From Mesomycoplasma ovipneumoniae (lineage in GTDB: Bacteria; Bacillota_I; Bacilli_A; Mycoplasmatales; Metamycoplasmataceae): DNA of 64,000 nucleotides. Position 1 is the first letter of the stretch; the number at the start of each line of letters is the position of its first letter. Both the position numbers and the translations under genes were made by a program. This document shows positions 48,729 through 61,319 of this stretch, piece by piece. The stretch is taken from positions 496,001 to 560,000 of the forward strand of contig NZ_CP146003.1 of assembly GCF_038095975.1 (NCBI RefSeq). The letters run 5' to 3'. The notes under the pieces were generated by a model, which saw only the letters and a list, made by a program, of their open reading frames with translations, ran no database searches and had not been told where the DNA came from.

Positions 48729-49307
48729 CCTGAGTTTGTCAGTTTGATTACAAAAATTCACTTTTTAGCGAATATAAAATATTCAAAAATACCTGTAAAT
48801 CGGTGCTTTTTGACCTAAACTCTTAATTTTTATTGATGTAAATTTAACCCTTTGCAAAAAAAAAAAAAAAATGTTTGGTCTAAGAAAAAATTATGTTATA
48901 ATAAATCTCACTTAAGAATAATTAATAAATTTGGATTTTAGAATTAAGGGGGAATTAATTATGTTTTTTGTCTAATAAAATTAGATAGCGCGAATTATCC
49001 ATTATATTTTTAAATATGATGGTATGCCTTGAATTTAACCGTTTAGAAATCTACAAATTTAAGGCTTTTGGTTATTGTTCTTTCAAAACTTCATATATTT
49101 TTTTAGGCTCAATGTAAGTAAAAACGAGTCTTTTATTTGCATTGAGTTTAAATAGCAGTTGTATTTTTTTATGATTTTTGTTGTTTTATCGATAAATTGA
49201 TTTTTGCTGTGTTTTAAAATAGGTAATTAATTTTTGCCAAAAAAGTTCAAAAAGCGCCCAAAAAGACGCTTTTTTTAAGATTATCTCATCAAACTGGGGA
49301 ACTCTGG
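48729..49307 (+). mobile_element. MITE-like element, copy 1
   Basis: About 579 bp with terminal inverted repeats (left CCTGAGTTTGTCAGTTTGAT; right end complement CCAGAGTTCCCCAGTTTGAT). Inside: A16 (48856-48871), promoter TTGGTC-16 nt-TATAAT (48875-48902), SD AGGGGG and ORF MFFV-stop (48961-48975), hairpin GCCTTGAATTT/AAATTTAAGGC (49026-49065), hairpin CTCAATG.../...CATTGAG (49108-49146). Flanked by 21-bp direct repeats (48707-48727 and 49310-49330). Lies between holA (minus) and the first lipoprotein leader, with its promoter facing holA. Confidence 0.88.
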
Positions 49308-49392
49308 ATTTTTAAAATTTATTTTTAATGCTTTCTTAACTAACAATTTATTTAAAAACCCACCTTTTTTGCAATTTTGGCTATTAAATCGA

Positions 49393-50325
49393 CTATCTTA
49401 AGGCTTGGAGCAAGTATAATTCAAAGGCTATTTTGTTATTAATTTGCGAAGTTTTGATTTCTGTATCTAATTTTGCAAGATTAATTATTAATTTTTCAAT
49501 TTTTTTAATTCCATTTTTATTATATAGTTCGACTGCTTTTTTAAGTTGGAAATCAGAAATATTAAGACTCTTAGTGATGTAAGAATCTTTTTTACCTGCT
49601 TTTTTATGTAAAAAAACTATAAAACTAAGCAATAATTTTGAGTTAATTTGTCCTAATAACAAGCCAATTGTGTGCCCTTCTAATAATTTTTGCCGGTAAA
49701 ATTTTAGAACTTTTACTAAATCAAAATCAACAAAAGATTCAATAAAGCCTCAAGTAGAATATGATGAATAATCGCTTATATATTGGCGAATTATTGCTGA
49801 ATTTATAGGTTTATTTAGAGTTTTTAGCTTTGCAATTTCATTATAAATAATTCAACCATTTAGAGGCAAGACTGATTCAAGCTGAAAAATTTTGGTTGTT
49901 TCTAATTCAACATTAAATTTTTTGACCATTTGAGCAATAAATTGACCAACGTTTTGTTTTGTAATTTGCTGGACTTCAATTATTTTAGTGGCCTGAGGAG
50001 TAAAATGCTTATAAATTCATGAATTTTTGAGAGCAAAATTGGTTAAATTTTCATCAAAAACATATTTAAATATGATTGTGTGTTTTGTCTTTATAATTTT
50101 AGAAGCTAATAGGTTGTTTAATTTTTCATTTTTTGAAAAAAGCAAAAAATTATTAAAAATTAATACTTTTTTTTCGTCAAAAAGTGATGAACCTTCAAGG
50201 TTTTCCTGTATAAAATCTACTGAATCATTTACAAAAAAATTTATTAATAATGAGTTTTTAATTTCTGGGAGTCTAGAAATTTTTTCTTGGACAAGGAAAT
50301 TGTCGCTTCCAATGATGAAAAACAT
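49393..50325 (-). CDS. holA: DNA polymerase III delta subunit
   Basis: A protein of 310 residues (from the ATG at 50325, MFFIIGSDNFLVQE; a start at 50343 adds 6). HolA opens the sliding clamp as part of the clamp loader. The N-terminal FIIGSDNFLVQEKI matches the YLIYGEEPYLIEE-like opening of the family, and the central LLNGWIIYNEIAKL and C-terminal LLLGQINSKLL segments fit the family's pattern of a Walker-like fold without a P-loop. It overlaps comEC by 82 nt, the comEC-holA order known in Firmicutes. No SD is visible. Confidence 0.75.
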
Positions 50326-51611
50326 ACTAATGAAATTATACATGAAATAATTAAAAAAGCTAAACTGGATTGAATATTTAAAGTTAAAATTTGAAATTCC
50401 TGGATATAGCCAACAGTTTGGATAAAAAACTTGCTAATTCACTCAATAATTTGCGGATTAAAAATGAATATAAGCAAAATTGCGTATAAAAAAGTAAAAA
50501 AACCGGTAAAAACAATCGTATTTAGTGGAGCCATAAAGTTGTAATACGAATTTAAAAAAGTTGAAAAAATACTGCTAAAAAAATTTATAAATAAGAAATT
50601 AATAACAACTTTGTGCCAATTTTTTGGAAAATTTATTTGATTTATTATTGTTATTATAAAACTGATTGCAAATGTCAAAACAAATCCTAATGAGTAAAAA
50701 ATTAAAGGATTTATAGATAAAATTAAAATTCCGCTTATTGATAGAAGTTCTATTTTATTAAATTTTTTATTCAAAAATAACTTATTAATTTCAATCAGAC
50801 CTCAGAATAAAAGTCCTCTTAAGAATGAAATTGAAAAATTGAACAAAAATAGTTGAAAAATCAAAAAACAGAAAAACAAAGGTTTGTATATAAATTGCCG
50901 TATTTTCAACGTTTTGGAAAATCAAAAAAATAATTGTTTAAAAAGGTTAATATGAAATCCTGAAATGACAAAAATTTGGTAGACTCCAAGATTTACTAAT
51001 ATTTTTCGAAATTCACTAGCATCTGCCGGAGCTTCAGCAATAAAAATCATCGGAATTAACTTTTTGGAATAATTTTCTTGAATTGAGAAAAATTTTCTAA
51101 CTTTTGCAAAAATAGTATTGCTTTCTTCTAAAAAAGTAATTTTTGCATCTTCTAAAACTAAAAACGAACCTTTAGACTTCAAGTACGAAACAAAGTCAAA
51201 ATCTGATGTGTTTTTAGGTCTGACAAGTTTTCCGCTCAGTTTTAATAGTGTTCCAATTTCGTATTGATTGCCCCGGATAAAAATTTTGTCACTCTCAAAT
51301 TTTACAAAATTTCCAAAACTAACTTTATCAACAACTTTACTTTCAAAACTAACGCTTGAATTTGCGATTTTTGGAAACATTAGTCAATAAGATACTAAAA
51401 AAAATAACAATAATAACAGCAAAAAAATAATTTTTTTAAATTCACCAACAAAAATTAAAAATGAAACTGATAAAAATAATAACACAACTCAGGCAATTCT
51501 AAAATTATCCACTAATAAAATTGTAAAAATACAACTTAAAAAAATGGCTAGTCAAGAATAAAATTTTCTTGAAGAATTTTTAAAGTTGCCGAATCAAGAT
51601 GCAAAGCTCAT
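50244..51611 (-). CDS. comEC: ComEC-like DNA uptake channel protein
   Basis: A 455-residue polytopic membrane protein. An N-terminal membrane-rich part and a soluble OB-like region (GTLLKLSGKLVRPKNTSDFDF) precede VYQIFVISGFHINLF, equivalent to the conserved LxxxSGLHI motif of the competence domain, and then at least six hydrophobic segments. The metallo-beta-lactamase domain of long ComEC proteins is absent, as is usual in mycoplasmas. The start at 51611 lies inside the end of the preceding gene (64-nt overlap). It is expected to pass single-stranded DNA through the membrane. Confidence 0.82.
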
Positions 51612-52024
51612 TCAATTTCTTTTCAAGTTGTTTGTTTATTTTTTGATTCTTTTAAAAAAGCATGTAATTTTGTTGCTATTTTTTTGTTAGTGATAATTTT
51701 TTCTAATGCTTTTAGGGTGATTTTGTTTAATGTTGATTTTTTTTCTGCAGGTTTTAAGGAAATTTTTTGGTCACTTGTAACTTCTAGTTCGGACTCATAT
51801 TGGCTAGTGTCATATCCGCGAATTACATCAAAATCGGCAAAAATTTGTCCTCATTTTGTTCCATAATTGAAAAATTTTGTACCAGGATTGCGAACTCCAT
51901 GTAAAATTGTTACAGAAATCTGTTTCTTTGGCATGGCATGAGATTGAAGTTTGTATGCCAAAAATGAGAATCCAGCAAGAGATCCAGCCAAAACAATTAA
52001 ACTGATAACCTGTATTTTTTTCAT
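51548..52024 (-). CDS. ComEA-like membrane-anchored DNA-binding protein
   Basis: A 158-residue protein with an N-terminal membrane anchor (VISLIVLAGSLAGFSFLAYKL). ISVTILHGVRNPGTKFF resembles the SLBB-type VxGxVxxPG segment of ComEA. The helical C-terminal part may be a degenerate helix-hairpin-helix. Position directly before comEC supports the call. The typical GIGxxxA motif is not evident, so DNA binding is uncertain. Confidence 0.6.
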
Positions 52025-52070
52025 GTACTTAGTTTAATTTTTTATCTAGTTTTTGCCTAAAAAAGAAAAA

Positions 52071-52101
52071 AAACATGAAAAAATATTTGTTTTTCATGTT
52101 T
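52071..52101 (-). terminator. Terminator upstream of comEA, probably of the thiamine transporter operon
   Basis: Stem AAACATGAAAAA/TTTTTCATGTTT with a 7-nt loop, followed on the minus strand by a long T-rich tail. MITE copy 2 lies between the p69 stop and this hairpin, so the insertion has probably separated the operon from its terminator. Confidence 0.7.
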
Positions 52102-52156
52102 GCATTTATATTGCTAAAAGAAATTTAATTTTAAGGATAAAGGTTATAATAAATAT

Positions 52157-52732
52157 CCTGATTTTCCAGTTTGATGGCAAAAATTCACTTTTTAGTGAAT
52201 ATAAATACTGAAAATACCGGTAAATCCGTGTTTTTTGACCTAAAATCTTAATCTTTATTATTTTGAAATTAACCTTTTGCAAAAAAAAAAAAAAAAAATG
52301 CTTGGTCTAAGAAAAAAAATATGTTATAATAAATTTCACTTAAGAATGATTAATAAATTTTGATATTGAATTAAGGGGAATGAGTTATGCTTTTGTCATA
52401 AAAAATCAGAAAATGCGAATTTTCCATTATATTTGTAAATATGATGGAATGCCTTAAATTTAACCGTTTAGAAATCTATATAAATTTAGGGCTTTTGGTT
52501 ATTGTTCTTTCAAAACTTCATATGTTTTTTTTAGGCTCGGTGCAAATAAAAACGAGTTTTCTTTTTGCATTGAGTTTAAATAGTAGTTGTATTTTTTTTA
52601 TGGTTTCTAATTTTAATCATAAATTGATTTTTGCCAGTGTCTTAAAATAGGTAATTAACTTTTGCCAAAAAAGTTAAAAGCGCCCAAAACGGACACTTTT
52701 TAAGATTAGCTCATCAAACTGGGAAACTCGGG
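52157..52732 (+). mobile_element. MITE-like element, copy 2
   Basis: 576 bp. Ends CCTGATTTTCCAGTTTGATG and (complement) CCCGAGTTTCCCAGTTTGATG. Inside: A18 (52281-52298), promoter TTGGTC-17 nt-TATAAT (52302-52330), mini-ORF MLLS-stop (52387-52401), hairpins at 52451-52492 and 52536-52574. Flanked by 38-bp direct repeats with three mismatches (52119-52156 and 52733-52770). The right repeat contains the stop codon of the p69-like gene. Confidence 0.9.
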
Positions 52733-52757
52733 AGAAATTTAACTTCAAGGATAAAAG

Positions 52758-54467
52758 TTATAATAAATATTTTTTTGCGGTAACATTAAAAATCATATTT
52801 TTCAATTTGACCATAATCGCGAGTATTTTTTTAAAATAATTGTTTTGAATAGATATAATAACAATTTCGATAGATAAAATTAAAAACCATGCTACTCATG
52901 AAAAAGTAAAAAATGCAGTTCTATCACCGGCAATACCTGTCTGGGAAAGGGTTGAGAGCTTTTGCCCCAATAAGGATCCGCCAAAAATTCCATAAAGAAG
53001 CAAATCATGAATTGAATCTGAAATTTGAACCGATAAATATTTAAAATATTCCTTATAAATTAACGGGAAAATATAGTGAGTTATTGTCTTAAATTTACTT
53101 CATTGCCGAAGTCTTAGCAATTTGTATTTTTGCCAGTCGATTGAATTAAGAGTTTCGTTTAGTTTTTTTGCCATTCCAAGTCCGTTTTTAATTCCAACAA
53201 GAAATGTCACTCATAAAATTGGTTGAACAGCGAAGCTAAGGAAAAGATAAAAAATAACAATTGACGGGATTATTCTAAAAAAATTAAGCAAGAATTTAAA
53301 GAATGATCATTTAATTCAATGGTTTAATTTTTCATTTGCAGCCAGTAGTCATAAAATTGAAACTACGGCAATAATTGCAAGACAGACAATAACTTGAGCT
53401 AAAAGATTTCAAACCATGTAAATTGGATTGTCTAATTTTCCTTGCAGAAAAACACTTCAGTCAATAACAAAAAGTGATCCAAAAAAACGATTAATTTGAT
53501 GGCGATTAACATTTCATGATTCGATATCTAAAATGCTAATAATGAATAAGGCCAATATAATAAATCCAAAAAAAATCCGTAAAATTCAATTGTAATTTAC
53601 TTTTAACCATAAAATATATTTATTTTTTTGGTTTACATTAACAGATTTTTTGTGTAATATAAATTTATTAAAGAAAATTATTAAAAATTCCAAAAAAGTA
53701 GCAAAAACTAATAAAACTGCAAGAGGAATTCCAACAATTTTTCAACCTAATGCAGGATTTTGAACTCCATCATTAATTAAAATTCCAATCCCAATAACAC
53801 CAGTTGCTGAAATAATCGTTGTTCAGCGAATATTTGCTTCAAAACTGAATAAAAATAGGCCAAAAAATTTATTAATTACAAAAGGTAAAATTTCATTTTT
53901 AAATGCAAAAAAGCGATTTTTCCCTTTAATTATCGCTTTTTGATACCCACTTAAATCAAGCGAATTTAAAAAAGAATAAAAATACCGATGTAACCAAATT
54001 CAAGAAAATCAAGTCACAATTAAAATTGCCGCTAATTTTGGAGCAAAAATAAGTTGTAAAGGATCAATTATAAACGGAATTGGAAAGGATTTAAGAATTA
54101 TAATAATTCATCAAATTATGCTTTTTAAATATTTATTTTTAATAAATTGCGAGCTAAAAAGCGCTGAAAAAAAAGCAAGAGTTGCACCAATAAAAGTGCC
54201 AAGAAATGTGTATTTAATTGTGATTCATAAAAATCTCATACTTAAAGAAAAAACTGAATCACTATAATAAGGGTGTTTGTTTGAAAAAGCAAACAAGTCA
54301 GTTAAATTTTTTTTAAAAAGGTTCCAACCATTAAAATTAATTTCGGAAAAAATTGAGTAAAAAGATACAATAAACAAAACTAAAAAAACAAATGTGAAAA
54401 AAACTTTTGTTTTTTTAAATCTTTGGTAAGGCTTGTTTTTAAATGCGCTAATGATTGTCATCTTCAT
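52758..54467 (-). CDS. ABC transporter permease, p69 type (thiamine importer)
   Basis: A 569-residue permease with about twelve hydrophobic segments in two similar halves, as in fused PhnE-like permeases. The second half carries KKLNETLNSIDWQKYKLLRLRQ, where the cytoplasmic EAA-type loop is expected. ATG 54467 is chosen because AAGG lies 6 nt upstream; it overlaps the p29-like gene. Order p37-p29-p69 is that of the M. hyorhinis operon. The stop at 52758-52760 lies within a direct repeat created by the MITE insertion. Confidence 0.82.
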
Positions 54468-55233
54468 TGTCATCCTTACCAAATATTGAATCTATTTGTT
54501 CTTGGTCAATATCTGAAAATGAATTATAAAAGTTAGCGTTTCCATTGTTTATTAGTAAAATTCTGCCATCATATTTTTTCACTAAATTAATATTATGAGA
54601 AATAATAATTGTGATTGAATTATTTAATTTTCCAAAATTAATAATTAAATCAATAATTTTTGCAGCTGTTTTTGGATCAAGAGCCGAAGTTGGCTCATCA
54701 GCAAGAATTATTTTTGGGTGGTGTAACATGAGCTTTGCAATTTCAACTCGCTGTTGCTGACCTCCAGATAAGTCCTGAAAAATAGAGTAAATTTTTTCTT
54801 CCAAACCAAGTTGACTCATAATTTTAATTATTTGTTCTCGTTGGCTTTTGGTTGGAATCGCAAATAAACTATAAAAAATATTTTTATACTTAGGTAAATT
54901 TTTTGCTAAATTTAAATAAACACTTTGAAAATTTATTGAAGTTGGTGTTTGGGTAAGATATCCAACTGTTTTTAAAAAATTTTTTTTATTTTTTTTGTTT
55001 TGTTCTAATAAATTTTGTTCTTGCCAAATTAGCTTGCCTGAAACAAAAATATTTTGTAAAATTGACAAAAAAAATGAAGACTTACCTTGCCCACTTGGAC
55101 CAATTACAAATAAAAGTTCTGTATTACATAACTTAAAATTAAGGGGATTTATTAAATTTTTTCCGTTTTTGTCATGTCTAAATGAAAAATTTTCAAAAAT
55201 TAGACAATTTTTAGTTTGATTTTGATTGGTCAT
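54448..55233 (-). CDS. ABC transporter ATPase, p29 type (thiamine importer)
   Basis: A 261-residue ATPase: Walker A FVIGPSGQGKSSFF, Q-loop GYLTQTP, signature [14 protein letters not shown], Walker B IILADEPTSALDP, switch His in IIISHNINL. All key residues are present. Start ATG 55233 overlaps the lipoprotein gene by 23 nt and the stop overlaps the permease gene, so the three genes are tightly coupled. Confidence 0.9.
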   Translation of the reverse strand: MTNQNQTKNCLIFENFSFRHDKNGKNLINPLNFKLCNTELLFVIGPSGQGKSSFFLSILQNIFVSGKLIWQEQNLLEQNKKNKKNFLKTVGYLTQTPTSINFQSVYLNLAKNLPKYKNIFYSLFAIPTKSQREQIIKIMSQLGLEEKIYSIFQDLSGGQQQRVEIAKLMLHHPKIILADEPTSALDPKTAAKIIDLIINFGKLNNSITIIISHNINLVKKYDGRILLINNGNANFYNSFSDIDQEQIDSIFGKDDNEDDNH

Positions 55234-56503
55234 AAATCTTACGGAATTCAGGGTCCTGTTGATTTATTTTTCGATAACCATTGTACCCAACGTTTGGACC
55301 ATATTCATCTTTTCCGTTTTTTGCCATGTTAACAAAAGCTTGAGAAATTAAATCAGCTTGAAGTTTATTAAAAGTTGGGCGGTATGAACCAATGTCGTAT
55401 GAAGCAGGGTTTGTTAGCATAAAAATTTCAACTTTAGAGTCTGGTTTAGAGTCTGTTTCGCTTGAAGTATATTGTTTTGAATCTTTTTTATTTTCAGTTC
55501 AAGCAAAAGAAGCCTCATCATCAAAAGCGATTCTAAACTTTGGATCTTGCCCAATTGTATAGCCGCGTCCTTGAATATATCTATCTGAATGTCCTAGCCG
55601 ATCTTCATTTAAACTAGCTGAACTAAAACTTGAACCAAAATGTTTTTTTAGAATAAAATTCTGCATTTTAAATTTTCCAGCAGAAGTTAGTTTTCCATGA
55701 ATTATTCCATAATTTCTGAATTTAGGTCAGTCTTTATCATGTCAACTTTTTTTAATTTCAGCTCTTGTTTTTTCATCGCCATAAATCATAATCATACCAC
55801 GGTAATATGAAATTATTTTTCGTGGGTTTGAATCATCATATAAAAATCGATAGGCAATTTTGTCTCATTTTTGCGCATCATTTGGGTCACTTGACCATTC
55901 ATTATAAGGGGTTTTATTAAATAGTTCATTTAATTCTTTTGCACCTTTATATAATGGGTCATTTTCTGTTCCATTGGTGTAAAAAACCGCCGATTCAGGG
56001 CTATTTTTAAATGCTCATGTTAAAGTTTGTAGACCATTATAAAGTTGTTTGTCTTGGTCATCCTCGATAGTTGTAGTTGCATCTGCAATTGCAAAATCAA
56101 GCGCATTTTCTGAGTTATTTGATGATTTTAATAGCGAAAGTTTTGCTTTTGCATCATCATTTCCAACAAAATGAAAAGTTACATCAGGCAAGTCTTTAGT
56201 TAGTGGATTTGCCTCTTTTAGTTTCTTAAATTCTTCTGTTAAATTGGTAAGAAAATTATTAACACGATCAGGTTCTTCTTTAGTTTTAAGTTGAAATCAA
56301 CTTTGACTTAAACCAAGGTTGACTTTTGTATCTCATGTTTGAGCTATTTGCTCTGGATTTGTTTGAGCTAGTTGCTCAGGATTTTGATCTGCACCATGGG
56401 TACATGCAGAAATCACTAATGGTACTGTTAAAAAAGAAGAAAGAAAAGATAATTTTTTTAAAAAATTTCTTTTTTTAGAGTGAAATTTATTTTTTTTCGT
56501 CAT
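55211..56503 (-). CDS. Thiamine/TPP-binding lipoprotein, p37/Cypl type
   Basis: A 430-residue lipoprotein (lipobox VPLVISAC, Cys ~34). The M. hyorhinis homologue p37 (Cypl) was crystallised with a thiamine pyrophosphate-like ligand. Here the gene heads a p37-p29-p69 operon and has a TPP riboswitch in its leader, an independent argument for thiamine or its phosphates as substrate. Segments ASYDIGSYRPTFNKLQ and YRGMIMIYGD are in the binding-protein part. SD AAAAGGAAA about 10 nt upstream of ATG 56503. Confidence 0.87.
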
Positions 56504-56530
56504 TATAAACAATTTTCCTTTTGTGTTTTA

Positions 56531-56661
56531 GTAAACAAGGTGTTTTATGACGATTTTAGCATTTGCTTTTAAAGAAAAAGGACAAACTCGTTACGCTAGT
56601 ATTACCTAGATCAACTTTTAAGAGTTTTTCTCAGCCCAAAACGGACACCTCTGTTTACCTA
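56531..56661 (-). ncRNA. TPP (THI-box) riboswitch with expression platform
   Basis: Minus strand. Aptamer about 56657-56583: P1 AAAC/GTTT, P2 GAG/CTC, the invariant CTGAGA (56634-56629), and TGATCTAGGTAATACTAGCG (within 56613-56591), which matches the THI-box consensus TGATCTGGATAATGCCAGCG with a compensated CTAG/CTAG helix. Downstream, ACACCTTGTTTAC (56543-56531) complements the 5' aptamer strand GTAAACAGAGGTGT (56658-56645) except for one bulge, so ligand-free RNA can form an alternative helix. The -10 TATAAT is at 56673-56668. It should control the thiamine importer genes. Confidence 0.9.
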
Positions 56662-56839
56662 ATCTAAATTATAGCATAATCATTTAAAAAATTTAACAAA
56701 AAATAGCATGAAAAAACAAAATTTTTTTCAAAAAATTCATTTTCTAATTAAATTTAAGGATTTTTAACAAAAAGCAAAATTTTTTTATATAAACATTTTA
56801 GTGATAAAACTTGTTTTTAAATTTTTTAAATATTCAACT

Positions 56840-57423
56840 CCCCAGTTTCCCAGCTTGATGGTAAAATTCAATTTTTAGCGAATATAAATACGCAAAAATG
56901 CCGGTAAATCCGTGTTTTTGACGATAAAATCTTAATTTTTATTATTGTAAATTTAACCTTTTACAAAAAAAAAAAAAAAATGTTTGGTCTAAAATAAAAT
57001 TATGCTATAATTAACTGTACTAAGAATAAATTAATAAATTTTGATATTGAATTAGGGAGGAATCAAGGATGTTTTTTGTATAAAAAAATCAGTTAGTGCG
57101 AATTATCCATTGTATTTTTAAATATGATGGAATGCCTTAAATTTAACCGTTTAGAAATCTATAAATTTAGGGCTTTTAGTTATTGTTCTTTCAAAACTTC
57201 ATATGTTTTTTTAGGCTCAATTTAAATAAAAACGAGTTTTCTATTTGCATTGAGTTTAAATAGTAGTTGTATTTTTTTATGATTTTTGTTGTTTTGTCCT
57301 AAATTGATTTTTTCCAGTGTGTTTTAAAATAGGTAATTAACTTTTGTCAAAAATCTTAAAAAGTGACCAAAACTAAACCAGGATACTTTTTTAAGATTAT
57401 CTTATTAAACCGGGAAACTCGGG
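56840..57423 (+). mobile_element. MITE-like element, copy 3
   Basis: 584 bp. Left end CCCCAGTTTCCCAGCTTGATG; right end complement CCCGAGTTTCCCGGTTTAATA. Inside: A16 (56965-56980), promoter TTGGTC-16 nt-TATAAT (56984-57011), mini-ORF MFFV-stop (57069-57083), hairpins near 57134-57173 and 57205-57255. Flanked by direct repeats of about 90 and 88 bp (56750-56839 and 57424-57511). The right repeat holds the hsdS stop codon and the left repeat is a second, detached copy of the hsdS 3' end. Confidence 0.9.
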
Positions 57424-57456
57424 AAATTTAAGCATTTTTAACAGAAAGCATTTTTT

Positions 57457-58631
<1,175 letters not shown>

Positions 58632-58944
58632 TGTATATCCTTAAATTAAAAGAAAAAATAATTTAAATATTTTACTACAAATTCATCAAATCTAGTTTAA
58701 ACAATATAAATTTAACTATTTTTAAATAAAAGTTAATGTCTTAATTAAAAAATTACCTTGAATTTAAAAACACTGTCAAGAAAAAATTTTTGCAAAAAAT
58801 GTAATTTTGTTATCTAATTTTTAATTTTTTCCAAAACTTAGACAAAATTAAAATTTATTATAAGATTTTACATTTTTATAAATAAAAAAATCTTATCTAA
58901 ATGGTATAATTAAATTAAAAAAATACCAAAAAGGGGGCTAAAAA
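58632..58944. promoter_or_regulatory. Divergent hsdS/glpK intergenic region with glpKF promoter and inverted repeat
   Basis: The glpK side has ATGGTATAAT (-10 at 58915-58920) with a TGG extension. A perfect 10-bp inverted repeat ATAAGATTTT/AAAATCTTAT (58860-58869 / 58887-58896) ends 18 nt before the -10, covering the -35 position: a possible operator. The remainder is AT-rich without a gene. Confidence 0.5.
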
Positions 58945-60477
<1,533 letters not shown>

Positions 60478-60490
60478 AAGGAAATTTTAC

Positions 60491-61228
60491 ATGGAAAATA
60501 TCATTTATTTATCTGAATTTCTGGGAACGGCAACGCTAATTTTGCTAGGAAATGGCGTTAATTATTCTGTAAGTGCAACAAAAATGTTTGCAAATCAATC
60601 AGGAAAATGGATTGTTATTGCCCTTGGTTGAGCTCTTGGTGTGCTTTTAGGAATTATGGTTGCTAACGGAATAGCCGGTAATATTTCTGTTGCCCATTTA
60701 AATCCTGCAGTCTCAATTTTTTCTGCTATCAGCACAAAAAATGCCAAACTTTTAGCACTTATTCCTTTGCAAATATTAGGGGCAATTTTTGGCCAGATAA
60801 TTCTAAATACGATTAACTGAAGTCATATTAAAGAAACAAAAGCAGAAGTTATTGCCTCTTGTCACCACACCGGACCGGCATTTAAAAAATCTTATGTAAG
60901 CAACTTTTTATACGAATTTATCGGAACTATTGTCTTACTTGCCACAATTGCCTTTTTGGATAAGTCATTTCAAACAATGGGACCAGTAATTGTTGCGCTA
61001 ATCGTGCTTTCAATTGGACTATCACTTGGTTCTTCAACTGGTTATGCTATAAATCCCGCGCGTGATTTTGGTCCAAGATTTATCTTTTTCCTTACTTCAT
61101 TTGTCTTAAAAAAACATAATAATTTCTTAAATGTTAATAATTGAAAAGAAATTTACGGATTTGATTATTCATGAAATCCAATTATTGCTCCTAGTTTAGC
61201 CGCAGTTTTACTAGGTTTTGCGATTTAA
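60491..61228 (+). CDS. glpF: Glycerol uptake facilitator (aquaglyceroporin)
   Basis: A 245-residue MIP-family channel with six helices and both pore-lining boxes: HLNPAVSIF in the first half and [11 protein letters not shown] in the second, the latter with the Arg of the selectivity filter and the Asp typical of glycerol facilitators. SD AAAAGGAAATT. It brings in glycerol for the kinase encoded just upstream. Confidence 0.95.
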
Positions 61229-61284
61229 TTTGCCTGTTTTACTAAGTTTTTGATTTCTTTCTTGGAAATTTTTAGCCAATTTGC

Positions 61285-61290
61285 TATAAT
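61285..61290 (+). promoter_or_regulatory. Promoter before the transglutaminase-like lipoprotein gene
   Basis: TTGCTATAAT, an extended -10 of the same TGCTATAAT form as the promoters before the riboswitch and the first lipoprotein gene; 29 nt before the ATG. SD-like TTAGGGT follows. Confidence 0.5.
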
Positions 61291-61319
61291 TTATAGTTAA
61301 TATTTTAGTTAGGGTCATT

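Noticed and set aside
52441..52650. 69-codon ORF inside MITE copy 2
   Set aside because: The frame is not kept in the other copies (stop codons and indels), and it covers the hairpins.
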